Source: Nocardiopsis flavescens (lineage in GTDB: Bacteria; Actinomycetota; Actinomycetes; Streptosporangiales; Streptosporangiaceae). From it: a DNA stretch of 64,000 nt. Under the pieces are notes generated by a model. It worked only from the letters and a program-made list of their open reading frames with translations, searched no databases and had not been told where the DNA came from. The stretch is taken from NCBI RefSeq assembly GCF_900141985.1, contig NZ_FQZK01000018.1, forward strand, positions 49,961 through 113,960, read 5' to 3'. A program made the translations under genes and the position numbers. The stretch's first letter is position 1; each line of letters opens with the position of its first letter. Of this stretch, positions 27,223 to 35,457 are shown one piece after another.

Positions 27223-27260
27223 GAAACGCCGAGAGGCCGGTCCCGAAGGACCGGCCTCTC
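27223..27260 (-). repeat. Right copy of 38-bp repeat; tRNA-Pro terminator (attR-like)
   Basis: A perfect 13-bp hairpin (27231-27243 with 27248-27260, loop CGAA) lies 6 bp past the 3' end of tRNA-Pro and is followed on the minus strand by GGCGTTTCT, so it terminates the tRNA transcript. The same 38 bp recur at 11811-11848 in direct orientation with one mismatch. Confidence 0.8.
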
Positions 27261-27266
27261 GCTCTG

Positions 27267-27340
27267 TCGGGGTGGCGGGATTTGAACCCACGACCTCTTC
27301 GTCCCGAACGAAGCGCGCTGCCAAGCTGCGCTACACCCCG
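27267..27340 (-). tRNA. tRNA-Pro (anticodon CGG)
   Basis: The minus strand folds into a standard cloverleaf: acceptor CGGGGTG/CACCCCG plus discriminator A, D-arm around CGCAGCTTGGCAGCG, anticodon arm CTTCG-TTCGGGA-CGAAG with anticodon CGG, and T-arm CGTGGGTTCAAATCCCGCC. CCA is not encoded. It decodes CCG, a frequent proline codon in such GC-rich genomes. Its 3' flank carries the repeat that borders the defence island. Confidence 0.95.
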
Positions 27341-27404
27341 AAGCAACGAGCCCAAGTCTAGCGGACGTCCGGAGTGGTCGGGTAATCGATTACGGGACTG
27401 TGGC

Positions 27405-28334
27405 TCAGGCCTCGTCCGGACCCGCCACGAGGTCCAGCAGCGATGCCTCCGGACGGCAGCAGAACCGCACCGGCGCGTAGGGCGAGGTCCCCAGGCCGCC
27501 GGAGACGTGCAGCCACGCGCCGGCGTACTCGTGCAGCCCCCAGGCCCGCCTGCGGTCGATGCCGCAGTTGGTGACCAGCGTTCCGTAGAACGGCAGGCAC
27601 AGCTGGCCGCCGTGGGTGTGCCCGGCCAGCATCAGCTGGTAGCCGTCGGCCGCGAACCGGTCCAGGTTGGCGGGCTCGGGCGAGTGCAGCACCCCCAGCC
27701 GTAGGTCCGCCGCCGGGTCGGCCGGGCCCGCGATCTCGTCGTAGCGGTCCAGCTTGATGTGCGAGTCGTGCACGCCCCCCAGCGCCACCTCCAGGCCGCC
27801 CGCCTTGAGGGCGCCCTTGCGGTTGTTCAGGTCCAGCCAGCCCGACGCGGACATCGCCGCGCCCAGCTCGCGCCAGGGCAGGTCCGGCACCCGGCGCTTG
27901 CGGTAATCGGTCTTGCTTGTCCGCCAGAGGTAGCGCGCCGGGTTCTTCAGCTGGGGGGAGAACAGGTCGTTGGACCCGTACACGAACGCGCCCGGCCGGT
28001 CCAGCAGCGGCCCCAGGGCGCCGATGAACGGCTCCACCGCGTCCGGGTGCGCCAGCGAGTCGCCGGTGTTGACCACCAGGTCGGGCTCGTACCGCTCCAG
28101 GCCGCGGATCCAGTCGATGAGCATGCGGCGGCCCGGGGTCAGGTGCGCGTCCGACAGGTGCAGGATCCGCAGGCGCGGGCTGCCCGGCGGCAGCAGCGGC
28201 AGCTCGTACCGGCGCAGCCGGAACCAGTTGCGCTCGATGACCGAGGCGTACGCCAGCCCCGCCACCCCGACGGCTCCCGTGACCGCGACCGCCCGGCCGG
28301 TGGTGCGCAGGAGTCGTCCCTTGTCGATGCCCAT
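27405..28334 (-). CDS. Membrane-anchored metallophosphoesterase (YkuE-like)
   Basis: This 309-aa protein has an N-terminal hydrophobic segment (about residues 12-32) that anchors it, followed by a calcineurin-like phosphoesterase domain: LHLSDAHLTPG (about 58-68), VNTGDSLAH (about 88), YGSNDLFSP (GNH/D motif with Ser, about 118), VHDSHI, and GHTHGGQLCLP (about 240). These motifs bind the two metal ions. Homologues act on phosphodiesters, possibly lipid-linked, at the membrane. The gene is upstream of tRNA-Pro on the same strand and divergent from the yqeY-like gene. Confidence 0.88.
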   Translation of the reverse strand: MGIDKGRLLRTTGRAVAVTGAVGVAGLAYASVIERNWFRLRRYELPLLPPGSPRLRILHLSDAHLTPGRRMLIDWIRGLERYEPDLVVNTGDSLAHPDAVEPFIGALGPLLDRPGAFVYGSNDLFSPQLKNPARYLWRTSKTDYRKRRVPDLPWRELGAAMSASGWLDLNNRKGALKAGGLEVALGGVHDSHIKLDRYDEIAGPADPAADLRLGVLHSPEPANLDRFAADGYQLMLAGHTHGGQLCLPFYGTLVTNCGIDRRRAWGLHEYAGAWLHVSGGLGTSPYAPVRFCCRPEASLLDLVAGPDEA

Positions 28335-28362
28335 GGGGCCTTCTTCCTCGTCGGGCTCGGAT

Positions 28363-28422
28363 GGGGTGCGGTACGCGCTTCGTTCGGGACGAAGAGGTCG
28401 CGGAACGGCGCTCCGGCACCCC
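28363..28422 (+). pseudogene. tRNA-Pro-like relic without D-arm
   Basis: CGCGCTTCGTTCGGGACGAA plus AGAGGTCG, of which 27 nt (28374-28400) are identical to the anticodon arm of the tRNA-Pro at 27267-27340, here on the opposite strand. It is flanked by a perfect 7-bp acceptor-like pairing GGGGTGC (28363-28369) with GCACCCC (28416-28422) and a weak T-arm (CGGA-ACGGCGC-TCCG). Only 4 nt occupy the place of the D-arm. I read it as a degenerate or minimal tRNA-like element; it lies in the promoter gap between two divergent genes. Confidence 0.5.
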
Positions 28423-28499
28423 CCACGATGGTCTCAGATCAGCGTGCCCCGCGCACAAAACGTTGGTGGCCCCCCGGGGGACCGCCGTAGGATCGGCCC

Positions 28500-28955
28500 A
28501 TGTCCGAACTCAAAGACCGCCTCAAGAACGACCTCACCACCGCCATCAAGGCGCGTGACAAGGTGCGCACCGGCACCCTGCGCATGGTCCTGGCCGCGAT
28601 CTCCACCGAGGAGGCCTCCGGCTCCAGCCAGCGCACCCTCGGCGACGACGAGGTCACCCGGCTGCTGACCCGGGAGGCCAAGAAGCGCCGCGAGGCCGCG
28701 GAGGCGTTCGACAAGGGCGGCCGTCCCGAGCAGGCCGACGCCGAGCGCGCCGAGAGCGAGGTCATCTCGGACTACCTGCCCCGGCAGCTCGGTGACGACG
28801 AGCTGTCCGCCCTGGTCGCCGCCGCCGTCGAGGAGAGCGGCGCGCAGGGACCCCGGGACATGGGCAAGGTCATGAAGGTCCTCAACCCCCGGGTCGCCGG
28901 TCGGGCCGAGGGCTCGCGGGTGGCCGCCGAGGTCAAGCGCCGCCTGGCGGGCTGA
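28500..28955 (+). CDS. GatB/YqeY domain protein
   Basis: This 151-aa protein is a complete YqeY family member: N-terminal MSELKDRLKNDLTTAIKARD, a middle RREAAEAFDKGGRPEQAD segment, SDYLPRQLGDDEL near residues 90-102, and the C-terminal DMGKVMKVLNPRVAGRAEGS segment. The family shares its helical fold with the tRNA-binding tail domain of GatB; a role in tRNA-dependent amidation or RNA handling is proposed but unproven. ATG 28500 starts it. It ends at a bidirectional terminator shared with the convergent PBP gene. Confidence 0.93.
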   Translation: MSELKDRLKNDLTTAIKARDKVRTGTLRMVLAAISTEEASGSSQRTLGDDEVTRLLTREAKKRREAAEAFDKGGRPEQADAERAESEVISDYLPRQLGDDELSALVAAAVEESGAQGPRDMGKVMKVLNPRVAGRAEGSRVAAEVKRRLAG

Positions 28956-28981
28956 CCCCGCGGGCGGGGCCCCGGCACGCC

Positions 28982-29015
28982 CGAGGGGGCCGCGGCGTGT
29001 GCCGCGGCCCCCTCG
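28982..29015. terminator. Bidirectional terminator between yqeY-like and PBP genes
   Basis: CGAGGGGGCCGCGGC (28982-28996), GTGT loop, GCCGCGGCCCCCTCG (29001-29015): perfect 15-bp stem between convergent genes. Confidence 0.88.
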
Positions 29016-29027
29016 TCGTGCGTCCCG

Positions 29028-31430
29028 CTAGTCCGGCGGTCCGGTGGTCGGCGTGTGCGCCGGCCGGACCCGGAACCAGCCGTCGTCGTCCTCCTGGCCC
29101 CCGTCGGCGCTCCCGCCGCCGCGGCTCAGGAAGACGTTGACCGTGGCCCCGCTGGGCAGCCGCGTCCCCGGGTCGGGGTTGACCGCGGCCACCGTCCCCT
29201 CCTGCTCAGAGGAGTTCAGGCGGGTGCCGGACACGTTCACCGTGTACCCGGCCTCCTCCAGGGCCGCGACCGCGTCGGCCTCGGTCCGCCCGACCACGTC
29301 GGGCACCCCGCCGTCGTCGGAGGCCGGGCTGGGGTCGTCGTCCGGCTCGGACGAGGGCGGCCTGGGCACCGACGTGGAGCCGAACCTGCCCGGTGCGGAC
29401 GGCAGCTGCTCGACCTCCAGGCCCTCGTGGGCGCCCTGGAAGCTCTCCTTCCAGATCTGGCCGGAGATCGTCGCACCGTAGACCACCGAGAAGTAGCGGT
29501 CGCCGATGGTGACGTTGCGCAGCGGGTACTGCTGCGGGCCGCGCGGGTCGGCCACGAACACCGCGGACGCCATCTGCGGCGTGAACCCGGCGAACCAGGC
29601 CGCCGCGGAGCCGTCGGTGGTGCCGGTCTTGCCGGCCGCCGGGCGCCCGATGCCCAGGGCGCTGGCGGTGCCGCCGTTGAAGGTCTGCGACAGCAGGTAG
29701 GCGACGCCGTCGGCGACCTCCTCCTCCAGGGCCCGCTCGCACTCCGGCTCGATCTCGATCGTGGTGCCGGACTGCTTGTCGTCGATGCTGGTGATGGCCT
29801 GCGGCTCGCAGTACATGCCGCCCGAGGCGAAGGTCGCGTAGGCGTTGGCGACCCGCAGCGGGGACACCTCCTCGCTGCCCAGGGTGAAGCTGCTGTTGGC
29901 CAGCGAGTTCTCGTTCTCGGTGAACAGGGTGCCGTCGGCCCGCTTCAGGCCCAGCTTCTCGGCCATCTCCATCACGTCGCAGATGCCGACCCTGGCCTGC
30001 AGCTGGGCGAAGTAGGTGTTGGACGACGCCTTGGTGCCCGACACCATGTTGTGCGTGGTGCCCGAGGCCGTGTCGCCGGCGTTGCTCGGCGTCCAGGTCG
30101 CCAGGGTCCCGCCGTTGCAGCTGCGCTGCCCGGACACGGACACGCTGGTCGGCGAGTTGAACGCCGTGCTGAACGGCAGCCCCTCCTCCAGCGCCGCCGC
30201 GAGGGTGATCGCCTTGAAGGTCGATCCCGCCTGGAAGCCGGTGCTGCCGCCCCGGTCGGAGTCGGTGGCGAAGTTGATGGAGGTCTCGCCGAGCTTGCTC
30301 TCGTCCGGGCCGTAGTTGCGGCCCTGCGCCATACCCAGGATCCGGCCGGTGCCCGGCTCGATGATCACCTGGGCGGACACCTTGCGGGACTCGTTCTCCC
30401 GCGGCACCCACTTGTCGACGGCCTCCTGCGAGGCCTGCTGGACCTGGGGCTGGAGCGTGGTGTGGATCTCCAGGCCGGCGGTGCGCAGCCAGCGCGCCCG
30501 CTCGGTCTCGTTGGGGCCGAACCGCTCGTCCTTCTCGATCTCCTGGACCACGTAGTCGCAGAAGAACGGCTCACCGCTGGGGACGCACCCGTTGGGCGGG
30601 GTGTCCAGGTCCACCTCCAGCGGCTCCTCCTTGGCCTCGGCGGCCTCCGCCTCGGTGATGGAGCCGGCGGCGACCATGCGGTCGAGGACGACGTTGCGGC
30701 GCTCGACGGTCTGCTCGGGGAAGAACCGCGGGTTGTACAGGTAGGGGTAGCGGACCAGGCCCGCGATGGTGGCGGCCTGGTGCAGCTCCAGCTCGCTGGC
30801 GTGGACGTCGAAGTAGTGCAGTGCGGCCGACTCGACCCCGTAGGCGCCGTCGCTGAAGTAGGCGATGTTGAGGTAGCCCTCGAGGATCTCGTCCTTGGTC
30901 ATCCGCTTCTCCAGGGCGACGGCGTACCGCAGCTCCCGGATCTTGCGGGCGATCGTCTCCTCGCGGGCGGTGTCCAGCTCCTCCTGCGAGGTGGCGGACT
31001 CGATCTGGACGTTCTTGACGTACTGCTGGGTGATGGACGAGGCGCCCTGGGTGTTGCCGCCCAGGGTCCGCAGGGCGGCGCGCAGCGTGCCCGCGACGTC
31101 CAGTCCGCCGTGCTCGTAGAAGCGCGCGTCCTCGATGGCGAGGATGGCGTCGACCATGACCGGTGAGACGTCGTCCAAGGGGACGAGCTCGCGGTTCTGG
31201 TCGAAGATCTCGGCGATGACACCGCCTTCGGCGTCATAGATCGTGGAGCGCTGCGGGGGAGGCGGCGTCTCCAGGTTGCTGGGCATGTCGAGGAACCCGG
31301 CGGCGATGTTGCGGGCGGTGATGCCCACACCGCCGACAGCGGGCAGCGTCAGCGCGGCGACCAGAAGGCCCGCTATCGCACTGACGACGACCAATTGGCT
31401 GATTCTCTGAAGCAATGTCCCCTGACCCAC
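29028..31430 (-). CDS. Bifunctional penicillin-binding protein with PASTA domain (PonA2 type)
   Basis: This 800-aa class A PBP has a TM anchor (about 11-34), a GT51 glycosyltransferase domain with AILAIEDARFYEHGGLD (catalytic Glu about 100) and GASSITQQYVKN, and a transpeptidase domain with STFK (in FQAGSTFKAITLA, about 400), SSN (KASSNTYFAQ, about 460) and KTGTTDGSAAAWFAG (about 600). A PASTA domain follows (GVPDVVGRTEADAVAALEEA, about 705-770), with acidic and Gly-rich linkers. It polymerises and crosslinks peptidoglycan. The neighbourhood (divergent WhiB gene) is that of ponA2 (Rv3682), which also ends in PASTA. GTG 31430 is the likely start. Confidence 0.93.
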   Translation of the reverse strand: MGQGTLLQRISQLVVVSAIAGLLVAALTLPAVGGVGITARNIAAGFLDMPSNLETPPPPQRSTIYDAEGGVIAEIFDQNRELVPLDDVSPVMVDAILAIEDARFYEHGGLDVAGTLRAALRTLGGNTQGASSITQQYVKNVQIESATSQEELDTAREETIARKIRELRYAVALEKRMTKDEILEGYLNIAYFSDGAYGVESAALHYFDVHASELELHQAATIAGLVRYPYLYNPRFFPEQTVERRNVVLDRMVAAGSITEAEAAEAKEEPLEVDLDTPPNGCVPSGEPFFCDYVVQEIEKDERFGPNETERARWLRTAGLEIHTTLQPQVQQASQEAVDKWVPRENESRKVSAQVIIEPGTGRILGMAQGRNYGPDESKLGETSINFATDSDRGGSTGFQAGSTFKAITLAAALEEGLPFSTAFNSPTSVSVSGQRSCNGGTLATWTPSNAGDTASGTTHNMVSGTKASSNTYFAQLQARVGICDVMEMAEKLGLKRADGTLFTENENSLANSSFTLGSEEVSPLRVANAYATFASGGMYCEPQAITSIDDKQSGTTIEIEPECERALEEEVADGVAYLLSQTFNGGTASALGIGRPAAGKTGTTDGSAAAWFAGFTPQMASAVFVADPRGPQQYPLRNVTIGDRYFSVVYGATISGQIWKESFQGAHEGLEVEQLPSAPGRFGSTSVPRPPSSEPDDDPSPASDDGGVPDVVGRTEADAVAALEEAGYTVNVSGTRLNSSEQEGTVAAVNPDPGTRLPSGATVNVFLSRGGGSADGGQEDDDGWFRVRPAHTPTTGPPD

Positions 31431-31846
31431 CCCATCAGACTAAGTGACCACATGTGCGCGGAGAGGTGCGCTGTGGATCGGATGGTGCTCGGACGTACCG
31501 AAACGCCCGCGGCACCGCGCGGGCCCTGTCCCCCAAACCATCTTTTCATGTGTTATCGCAGCCCTTGCCCCCTTCGGTTCGGCCGTGCAGGGACTCCGGG
31601 CCATCACGGCGGCAGGGATCGCGCCGACCGCGCAATGGCCCGAGCGGACCATATTCGATGAGATGGAATGTGGGTCGAGTGGGTTCTGTCGCAACGGCCC
31701 CGAAGTCCGTAACTTTCTGAACAGCGGGGCGGGCCTTCGTCCGACCCACTCGTCAGCCGGAGCCTACCCTTTCCCGGCGCCCGCTCGGAGCACGCGGTCA
31801 CCCGGGCTCCCGGCGGTCACAGCCCACCCACGGGGGTGCAGCGCAC
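31431..31846. promoter_or_regulatory. Divergent promoter region of PBP and whiB genes
   Basis: About 415 bp containing several AT-richer patches (31540-31570, 31650-31680). It carries both divergent promoters, but no -35/-10 pair stands out enough to place. No gene is seen in it. Confidence 0.45.
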
Positions 31847-32191
31847 ATGTGGATTCACCAGTGGACGACCCGGGCACGCTGCCGGAGGGTCGATCCCGAC
31901 GCACTCTTCGTCCAGGGCGCGGCACAGAACCGCGCCAAACTCATCTGCCGGGACTGCCCCGTGCGCAACGAATGCCTGGTGGACGCGCTGGACAACCGGG
32001 TCGAGTTCGGCGTGTGGGGAGGCATGACCGAGCGCGAGCGCCGGGCCCTGCTGCGCAAGCACCCGCAGGTCACCGACTGGGCCCCGCTTCTGGAGGAGGC
32101 CTGCCGCGAGGGTGAGGAGGACCTCGTTCGCGACCTGGTCCGCTGCGCGTCCGCCGCGGTGGCCGCCACCGCTCCCGCCGACGGCCCCTGA
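31847..32191 (+). CDS. wblA: WhiB-family iron-sulfur regulator (WblA/WhiB4 ortholog)
   Basis: This 114-aa protein has the four cluster-binding cysteines C12, C34, C37 and C43 (RCRRVDPDALF and LICRDCPVRNEC), followed by GVWGGMTERERR (about 55-66), the turn and basic helix for sigma-factor and DNA contact. Wbl proteins hold an O2/NO-sensitive [4Fe-4S] cluster. The position next to a PASTA-containing PBP and two ArsA-type ATPases corresponds to WhiB4 (Rv3681c) and WblA (SCO3579), a global repressor of antibiotic production and regulator of development in Streptomyces. A GGGGGTG site precedes ATG 31847. The tail is Ala-rich. Confidence 0.9.
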   Translation: MWIHQWTTRARCRRVDPDALFVQGAAQNRAKLICRDCPVRNECLVDALDNRVEFGVWGGMTERERRALLRKHPQVTDWAPLLEEACREGEEDLVRDLVRCASAAVAATAPADGP

Positions 32192-32520
32192 TACCGGGCC
32201 ACCCACACCACACGCGCCACCGTGGACACTTCCGTCACCCGCGTTCCGGTGGTCGCCCCCGATGCCGGGCCGCCCGCGTCGGCGTTGTCGGCACCACACG
32301 TGACCTACGGACACACCGGTGACTCACGCCTCCGTGGTCGTGCCCGGTGCCGGGCCGTGCGCCGGGGCCGCACACACCACAGATGCCCCTGTGTACGCTT
32401 CCGTCACCTGTGCCCCGGTGGGGGCACCCCTGACGCAGGGCCGCCTGCATAGGCGCCGCCCACACCACAGGCGTCCCCACGGCCACTTCCGTCCCCTGCG
32501 CCCCCACGGCCGCCCCCGTA
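32190..32520. repeat. Degenerate tandem repeat of about 85 bp downstream of wblA
   Basis: The motif GATGCCGGGCC and variants recur at 32190, 32261, 32346 and 32432 (spacing 71, 85, 86), each followed by a stretch ending in CACACCACAG-like sequence. CTTCCGTCAC(C) recurs at 32229, 32398 and 32486. The units are too diverged for a recent duplication. No gene is present. The block fills the gap between convergent genes and starts at the very end of wblA. Confidence 0.6.
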
Positions 32521-32526
32521 CGGCCG

Positions 32527-33657
32527 CTACGCCCCCCGGGCCAGGGCCGCGCCGATACCGCGCAGCCCCTCCAGGTCGTGCACGTCCTCGGGCAGGGCGG
32601 GGACCTCGGCCACCCGCACCCCCGGGTGGGCGGACACCGTCCGCTCCCGCAGCCCCCGCTCCCGCAGGTGCGTGCGGACCAGGTCGGCGTGCAGCCGCAG
32701 CGCGGCCGAGGCCCCCGGGTGCGACCCCGCCGCCTCCAGCGCCTCGGCGGCCGCCGTCGCGGCCCCGGCGTCCAGCCGCGCGCCCGCCCCCGCGGGCAGC
32801 GGGTGCGTGCGGTTGACCACCAGCCCCGCCAACGGCATCGCGTCGGTGGCGAGCCGGCGCATGAAGTACGACGCCTCGCGCAGCGCGTCCGCCTCCGGCA
32901 CCGCCACCACCACGAAGGCCGTCCCCGGTGCCTGGAGCAGGCGGTAGGTGCGCTCCGCGCGCTCCTGGAACCCGCCGAACACCGTGTCGAACGCCGCCAC
33001 GAACGCCCGCAGGTCGTTCAGCAGCTGCGCGCCCAGGATCTTGCCCAGTACGGACGTGACCAGCCCCACGCCGGCGCCCAGCAGTTTGAACGCGCCGCTG
33101 GGCGCGGGGGCGCTCAGGAACTTCACCAGCCGGCCGTCCAGGAACCTCCCGAGCCGCTTCGGCGCGTCCAGGAAGTCCAGCGCGGACCGGCTGGGCGGGG
33201 TGTCCACCACGATGAGGTCCCACTCCCCGGACTGGCGCAGCTGCCCCAGCTTCTCCATCGCCATGTACTCCTGCGTGCCCGAGAAGCTCGTGGAGAGGGT
33301 CTGGTAGAAGGGGTTGCCCAGGATCTGCCGGGCCCGCTCGGGGTCCGCGTGCTCCTCGACGACCTCGTCGAAGGTCCGCTTCATGTCGAGCATCATCGCG
33401 TGCATGCTCCCCGGGGTCCCCTCCGGCAGCGGCACCAGGCTCGGGGTGTTGTCCAGTGAGTCCAGCCCCATCGACTGGGCCAGCCGCCGGGCCGGGTCCA
33501 CGGTGATCACCACCGCGTTCCTGCCGCGTTCGGCGGCCCGCAGGCCCAGCGCGGCGGCGGTCGTGGTCTTGCCCACCCCGCCCGCCCCGCAGCACACCAC
33601 GATCCGCGTGGCCGGGTCGTCCAGCAGCGCGTCGACGTCCAGGCGTCCGGCACTCAC
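32527..33657 (-). CDS. ArsA-type ATPase, second gene of pair
   Basis: This 376-aa ATPase has a deviant Walker A, GAGGVGKTTTAAALG (about 23-37), switch I VDPARRLAQS, and switch II VDTPPSRSALDFLD (about 150). It belongs to the ArsA/GET3 branch of SIMIBI ATPases, but without the arsenite-binding cysteine triplet. It corresponds to Rv3680; the pair is known to be conserved next to WhiB4 in actinobacteria, but its cellular role is not settled. GTG 33657 overlaps the stop of the upstream partner (GTGA), so the two proteins are made together and probably heterodimerise. Confidence 0.88.
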   Translation of the reverse strand: MSAGRLDVDALLDDPATRIVVCCGAGGVGKTTTAAALGLRAAERGRNAVVITVDPARRLAQSMGLDSLDNTPSLVPLPEGTPGSMHAMMLDMKRTFDEVVEEHADPERARQILGNPFYQTLSTSFSGTQEYMAMEKLGQLRQSGEWDLIVVDTPPSRSALDFLDAPKRLGRFLDGRLVKFLSAPAPSGAFKLLGAGVGLVTSVLGKILGAQLLNDLRAFVAAFDTVFGGFQERAERTYRLLQAPGTAFVVVAVPEADALREASYFMRRLATDAMPLAGLVVNRTHPLPAGAGARLDAGAATAAAEALEAAGSHPGASAALRLHADLVRTHLRERGLRERTVSAHPGVRVAEVPALPEDVHDLEGLRGIGAALARGA

Positions 33658-34691
33658 CGGCGCACCCCCTGTTCGGCCATGCGGCGGGCCAGACCCTCCA
33701 GCGCCGCCCGGTCCACCCCGCCCTCCAGCAGGGGCAGTTCCACCAGCGGCGCCCCGGTGCCCGCCAGCTCCGCGCGCACCCGGCGCTCCAGCAGCACCCG
33801 CCGGGCGTGCGCGCCCACCTCCTCGGCGAGCGACTCCGCGAGGTCCCCGGCGTCGTCCAGCCCGGCGGCCTTCAGCCCGGCGGCCAGCTCCCCGAGGTCG
33901 GCCCGCCCGGCCGCCGCGTCCGACAGCGCGTCCCCCGGCAGCAGCGGCGGGCGCGCCATGTTCACCACGACCATGCCCACGTGCAGGCCGAGCGCGCCGA
34001 CCTCGGCGATGCCGTTCCGGGTCTCCTGGGCCGGCATCTCCTCCAGCAGCGACACGAAGTGCACCCGCGTCCGGTCGGAGCGGATCACCTCCATCACCCG
34101 GTCGGCGTGGTTGCGGATCGGCCCCACCCGGGCCAGCCCCGCGACCTCGGAGTTCACGTTGAGGAACCGGCCGATCCGCCCCGTGGGCGGCGCGTCCATG
34201 ACCACCGCGTCGTAGTGGAAGCGGCCCTCCGGACGGCGGCGCCCGCCCTCGCGGCGGCGCACCGCCTCGGTGGCCTTGCCGGTGAGCAGGACGTCCCGCA
34301 GGCCCGGCGCGATGGTCGTGGCGAAGTCCACGGCGCCCAGGCGGGTGAGGGCCTGCCCGGCCCGGCGCATGCCGTAGAACAGCTCCAGGTACTCCATGAG
34401 GGCCGCCTCGGCGTCCGCGGCCAGGGCGAACACCCGGCCCCCGCCGGGTACCGCGTCGATCTCGCGCTCCTCGTAGGGCAGCGGCGGGGACCCGAACAGG
34501 GTGGCGATGCCCTGCCGTCCCTCGACCTCCACCAGCAGCACCCGCCCGCCGTCGGCGGCCAGGGCCCGGGCCAGTGCCGCCGCCACGGTCGTCTTGCCGG
34601 TGCCCCCCTTGCCGGTGACGATGTGCAACCGGGCGCCCGCGCACGCCCGGGCGGGGTCGGGATACCGTGCTCGGTCCTCTCGCTCGCTCAC
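33654..34691 (-). CDS. ArsA-type ATPase, first gene of pair
   Basis: This 345-aa protein starts at GTG 34691 (GGAG upstream). It has Walker A VTGKGGTGKTTVAAALA (about 24-40), LVEVEGRQG at switch I, and VVMDAPPTGRIGRFL (about 165-179) at switch II. As with its partner, the metal-coordinating cysteines of true ArsA are missing. The ortholog is Rv3679. The two genes overlap by 4 nt. Proteins of this fold move tail-anchored or metal cargo in an ATP-dependent way; the cargo here is unknown. Confidence 0.88.
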   Translation of the reverse strand: MSEREDRARYPDPARACAGARLHIVTGKGGTGKTTVAAALARALAADGGRVLLVEVEGRQGIATLFGSPPLPYEEREIDAVPGGGRVFALAADAEAALMEYLELFYGMRRAGQALTRLGAVDFATTIAPGLRDVLLTGKATEAVRRREGGRRRPEGRFHYDAVVMDAPPTGRIGRFLNVNSEVAGLARVGPIRNHADRVMEVIRSDRTRVHFVSLLEEMPAQETRNGIAEVGALGLHVGMVVVNMARPPLLPGDALSDAAAGRADLGELAAGLKAAGLDDAGDLAESLAEEVGAHARRVLLERRVRAELAGTGAPLVELPLLEGGVDRAALEGLARRMAEQGVRR

Positions 34692-34805
34692 TCCACGGAG
34701 TCTATGCGGGCGTCCTCGCCGCGCGCGGAGGGCCGTCCGCATGAGTAATGTGGCGGCGTCGACGTGCCCGGATCCGCCGGGCGCACCGCACAGGGGGTAG
34801 TCACC

Positions 34806-34979
34806 ATGAGCAAGTGGGAGTACCAGACGGTGGCGCTGCTGTCGCACGCCACCAAGCAGATCCTCGACAACTGGGGCTCGGACGGCTGGGAGCTGGTCTC
34901 CGTCGTCCCCGCGCCGCTGCCCGAGGGCACCGACCCGCGCAACCAGCAGTACGTCGCCTACATGAAGCGGGAACTCTAG
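34806..34979 (+). CDS. DUF4177 protein
   Basis: This 57-aa protein (MSKWEYQTVALLSHATKQIL ... GWELVSVVPAP) has the Trp/Tyr and GWELVSV signature of DUF4177, a very small alpha/beta domain found across actinobacteria. An AGGGGG site precedes ATG 34806. It is followed after 2 nt by the RidA-like gene, the same order as Rv3678A-Rv3678c. The function of the family is unknown. Confidence 0.85.
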   Translation: MSKWEYQTVALLSHATKQILDNWGSDGWELVSVVPAPLPEGTDPRNQQYVAYMKREL

Positions 34980-34981
34980 AC

Positions 34982-35443
34982 ATGGCCACCCCCGAAGAGC
35001 GGATCGCCGAGCTCGGGCTGACCCTGCCCCGGGTGGCGGCCCCGGTCGCCTCCTACGTCCCGGCCGTGCGCAGCGGCTCCCACGTGTACGTGTCCGGGCA
35101 GCTGCCGTTCGTGGAGGGGGCGCTCCCCGCCACCGGCAAGGTCGGCGCCGACGTCACCCCGGAGGCCGCCAAGGAGCTGGCGGCGGTGTGCGCCCTCAAC
35201 GCCATCGCGGCCGTGCGCGCCGAGGTCGGCGATCTGGCCAACGTCGTGCGCGTCGTCAAGGTGGGCGGGTTTGTGGCCAGCGCGCCCGACTTCACCGGCC
35301 ACCCCGGGGTGATCAACGGTGCCAGCGACCTGCTCGCGGCCGTGTTCGGCGACGCGGGCGTGCACGCCCGGGCCGCTGTCGGCGTCGCCGCCCTGCCCTT
35401 GGACTCGCCGGTCGAGGTTGACATGATCGTCGAGGTCGTCTGA
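34982..35443 (+). CDS. RidA-family protein
   Basis: This 153-aa member of the RidA/YjgF/UK114 family has SYVPAVRSGSHVYVSGQLPF near the N-terminus, EAAKELAAVCALNAIAAVRA in the helix, VVRVVKVGGFVAS, and ARAAVGVAALPLDSPVEVDM at the end. The Arg of ARAAVGV is the catalytic carboxylate-binding residue (R105 type), so it could deaminate reactive enamine/imine intermediates arising from PLP enzymes. It is translated 2 nt after the DUF4177 gene, in one operon with the Nudix and MBL genes that follow. Confidence 0.9.
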   Translation: MATPEERIAELGLTLPRVAAPVASYVPAVRSGSHVYVSGQLPFVEGALPATGKVGADVTPEAAKELAAVCALNAIAAVRAEVGDLANVVRVVKVGGFVASAPDFTGHPGVINGASDLLAAVFGDAGVHARAAVGVAALPLDSPVEVDMIVEVV

Positions 35444-35457
35444 GCGAGGAGGATCCG

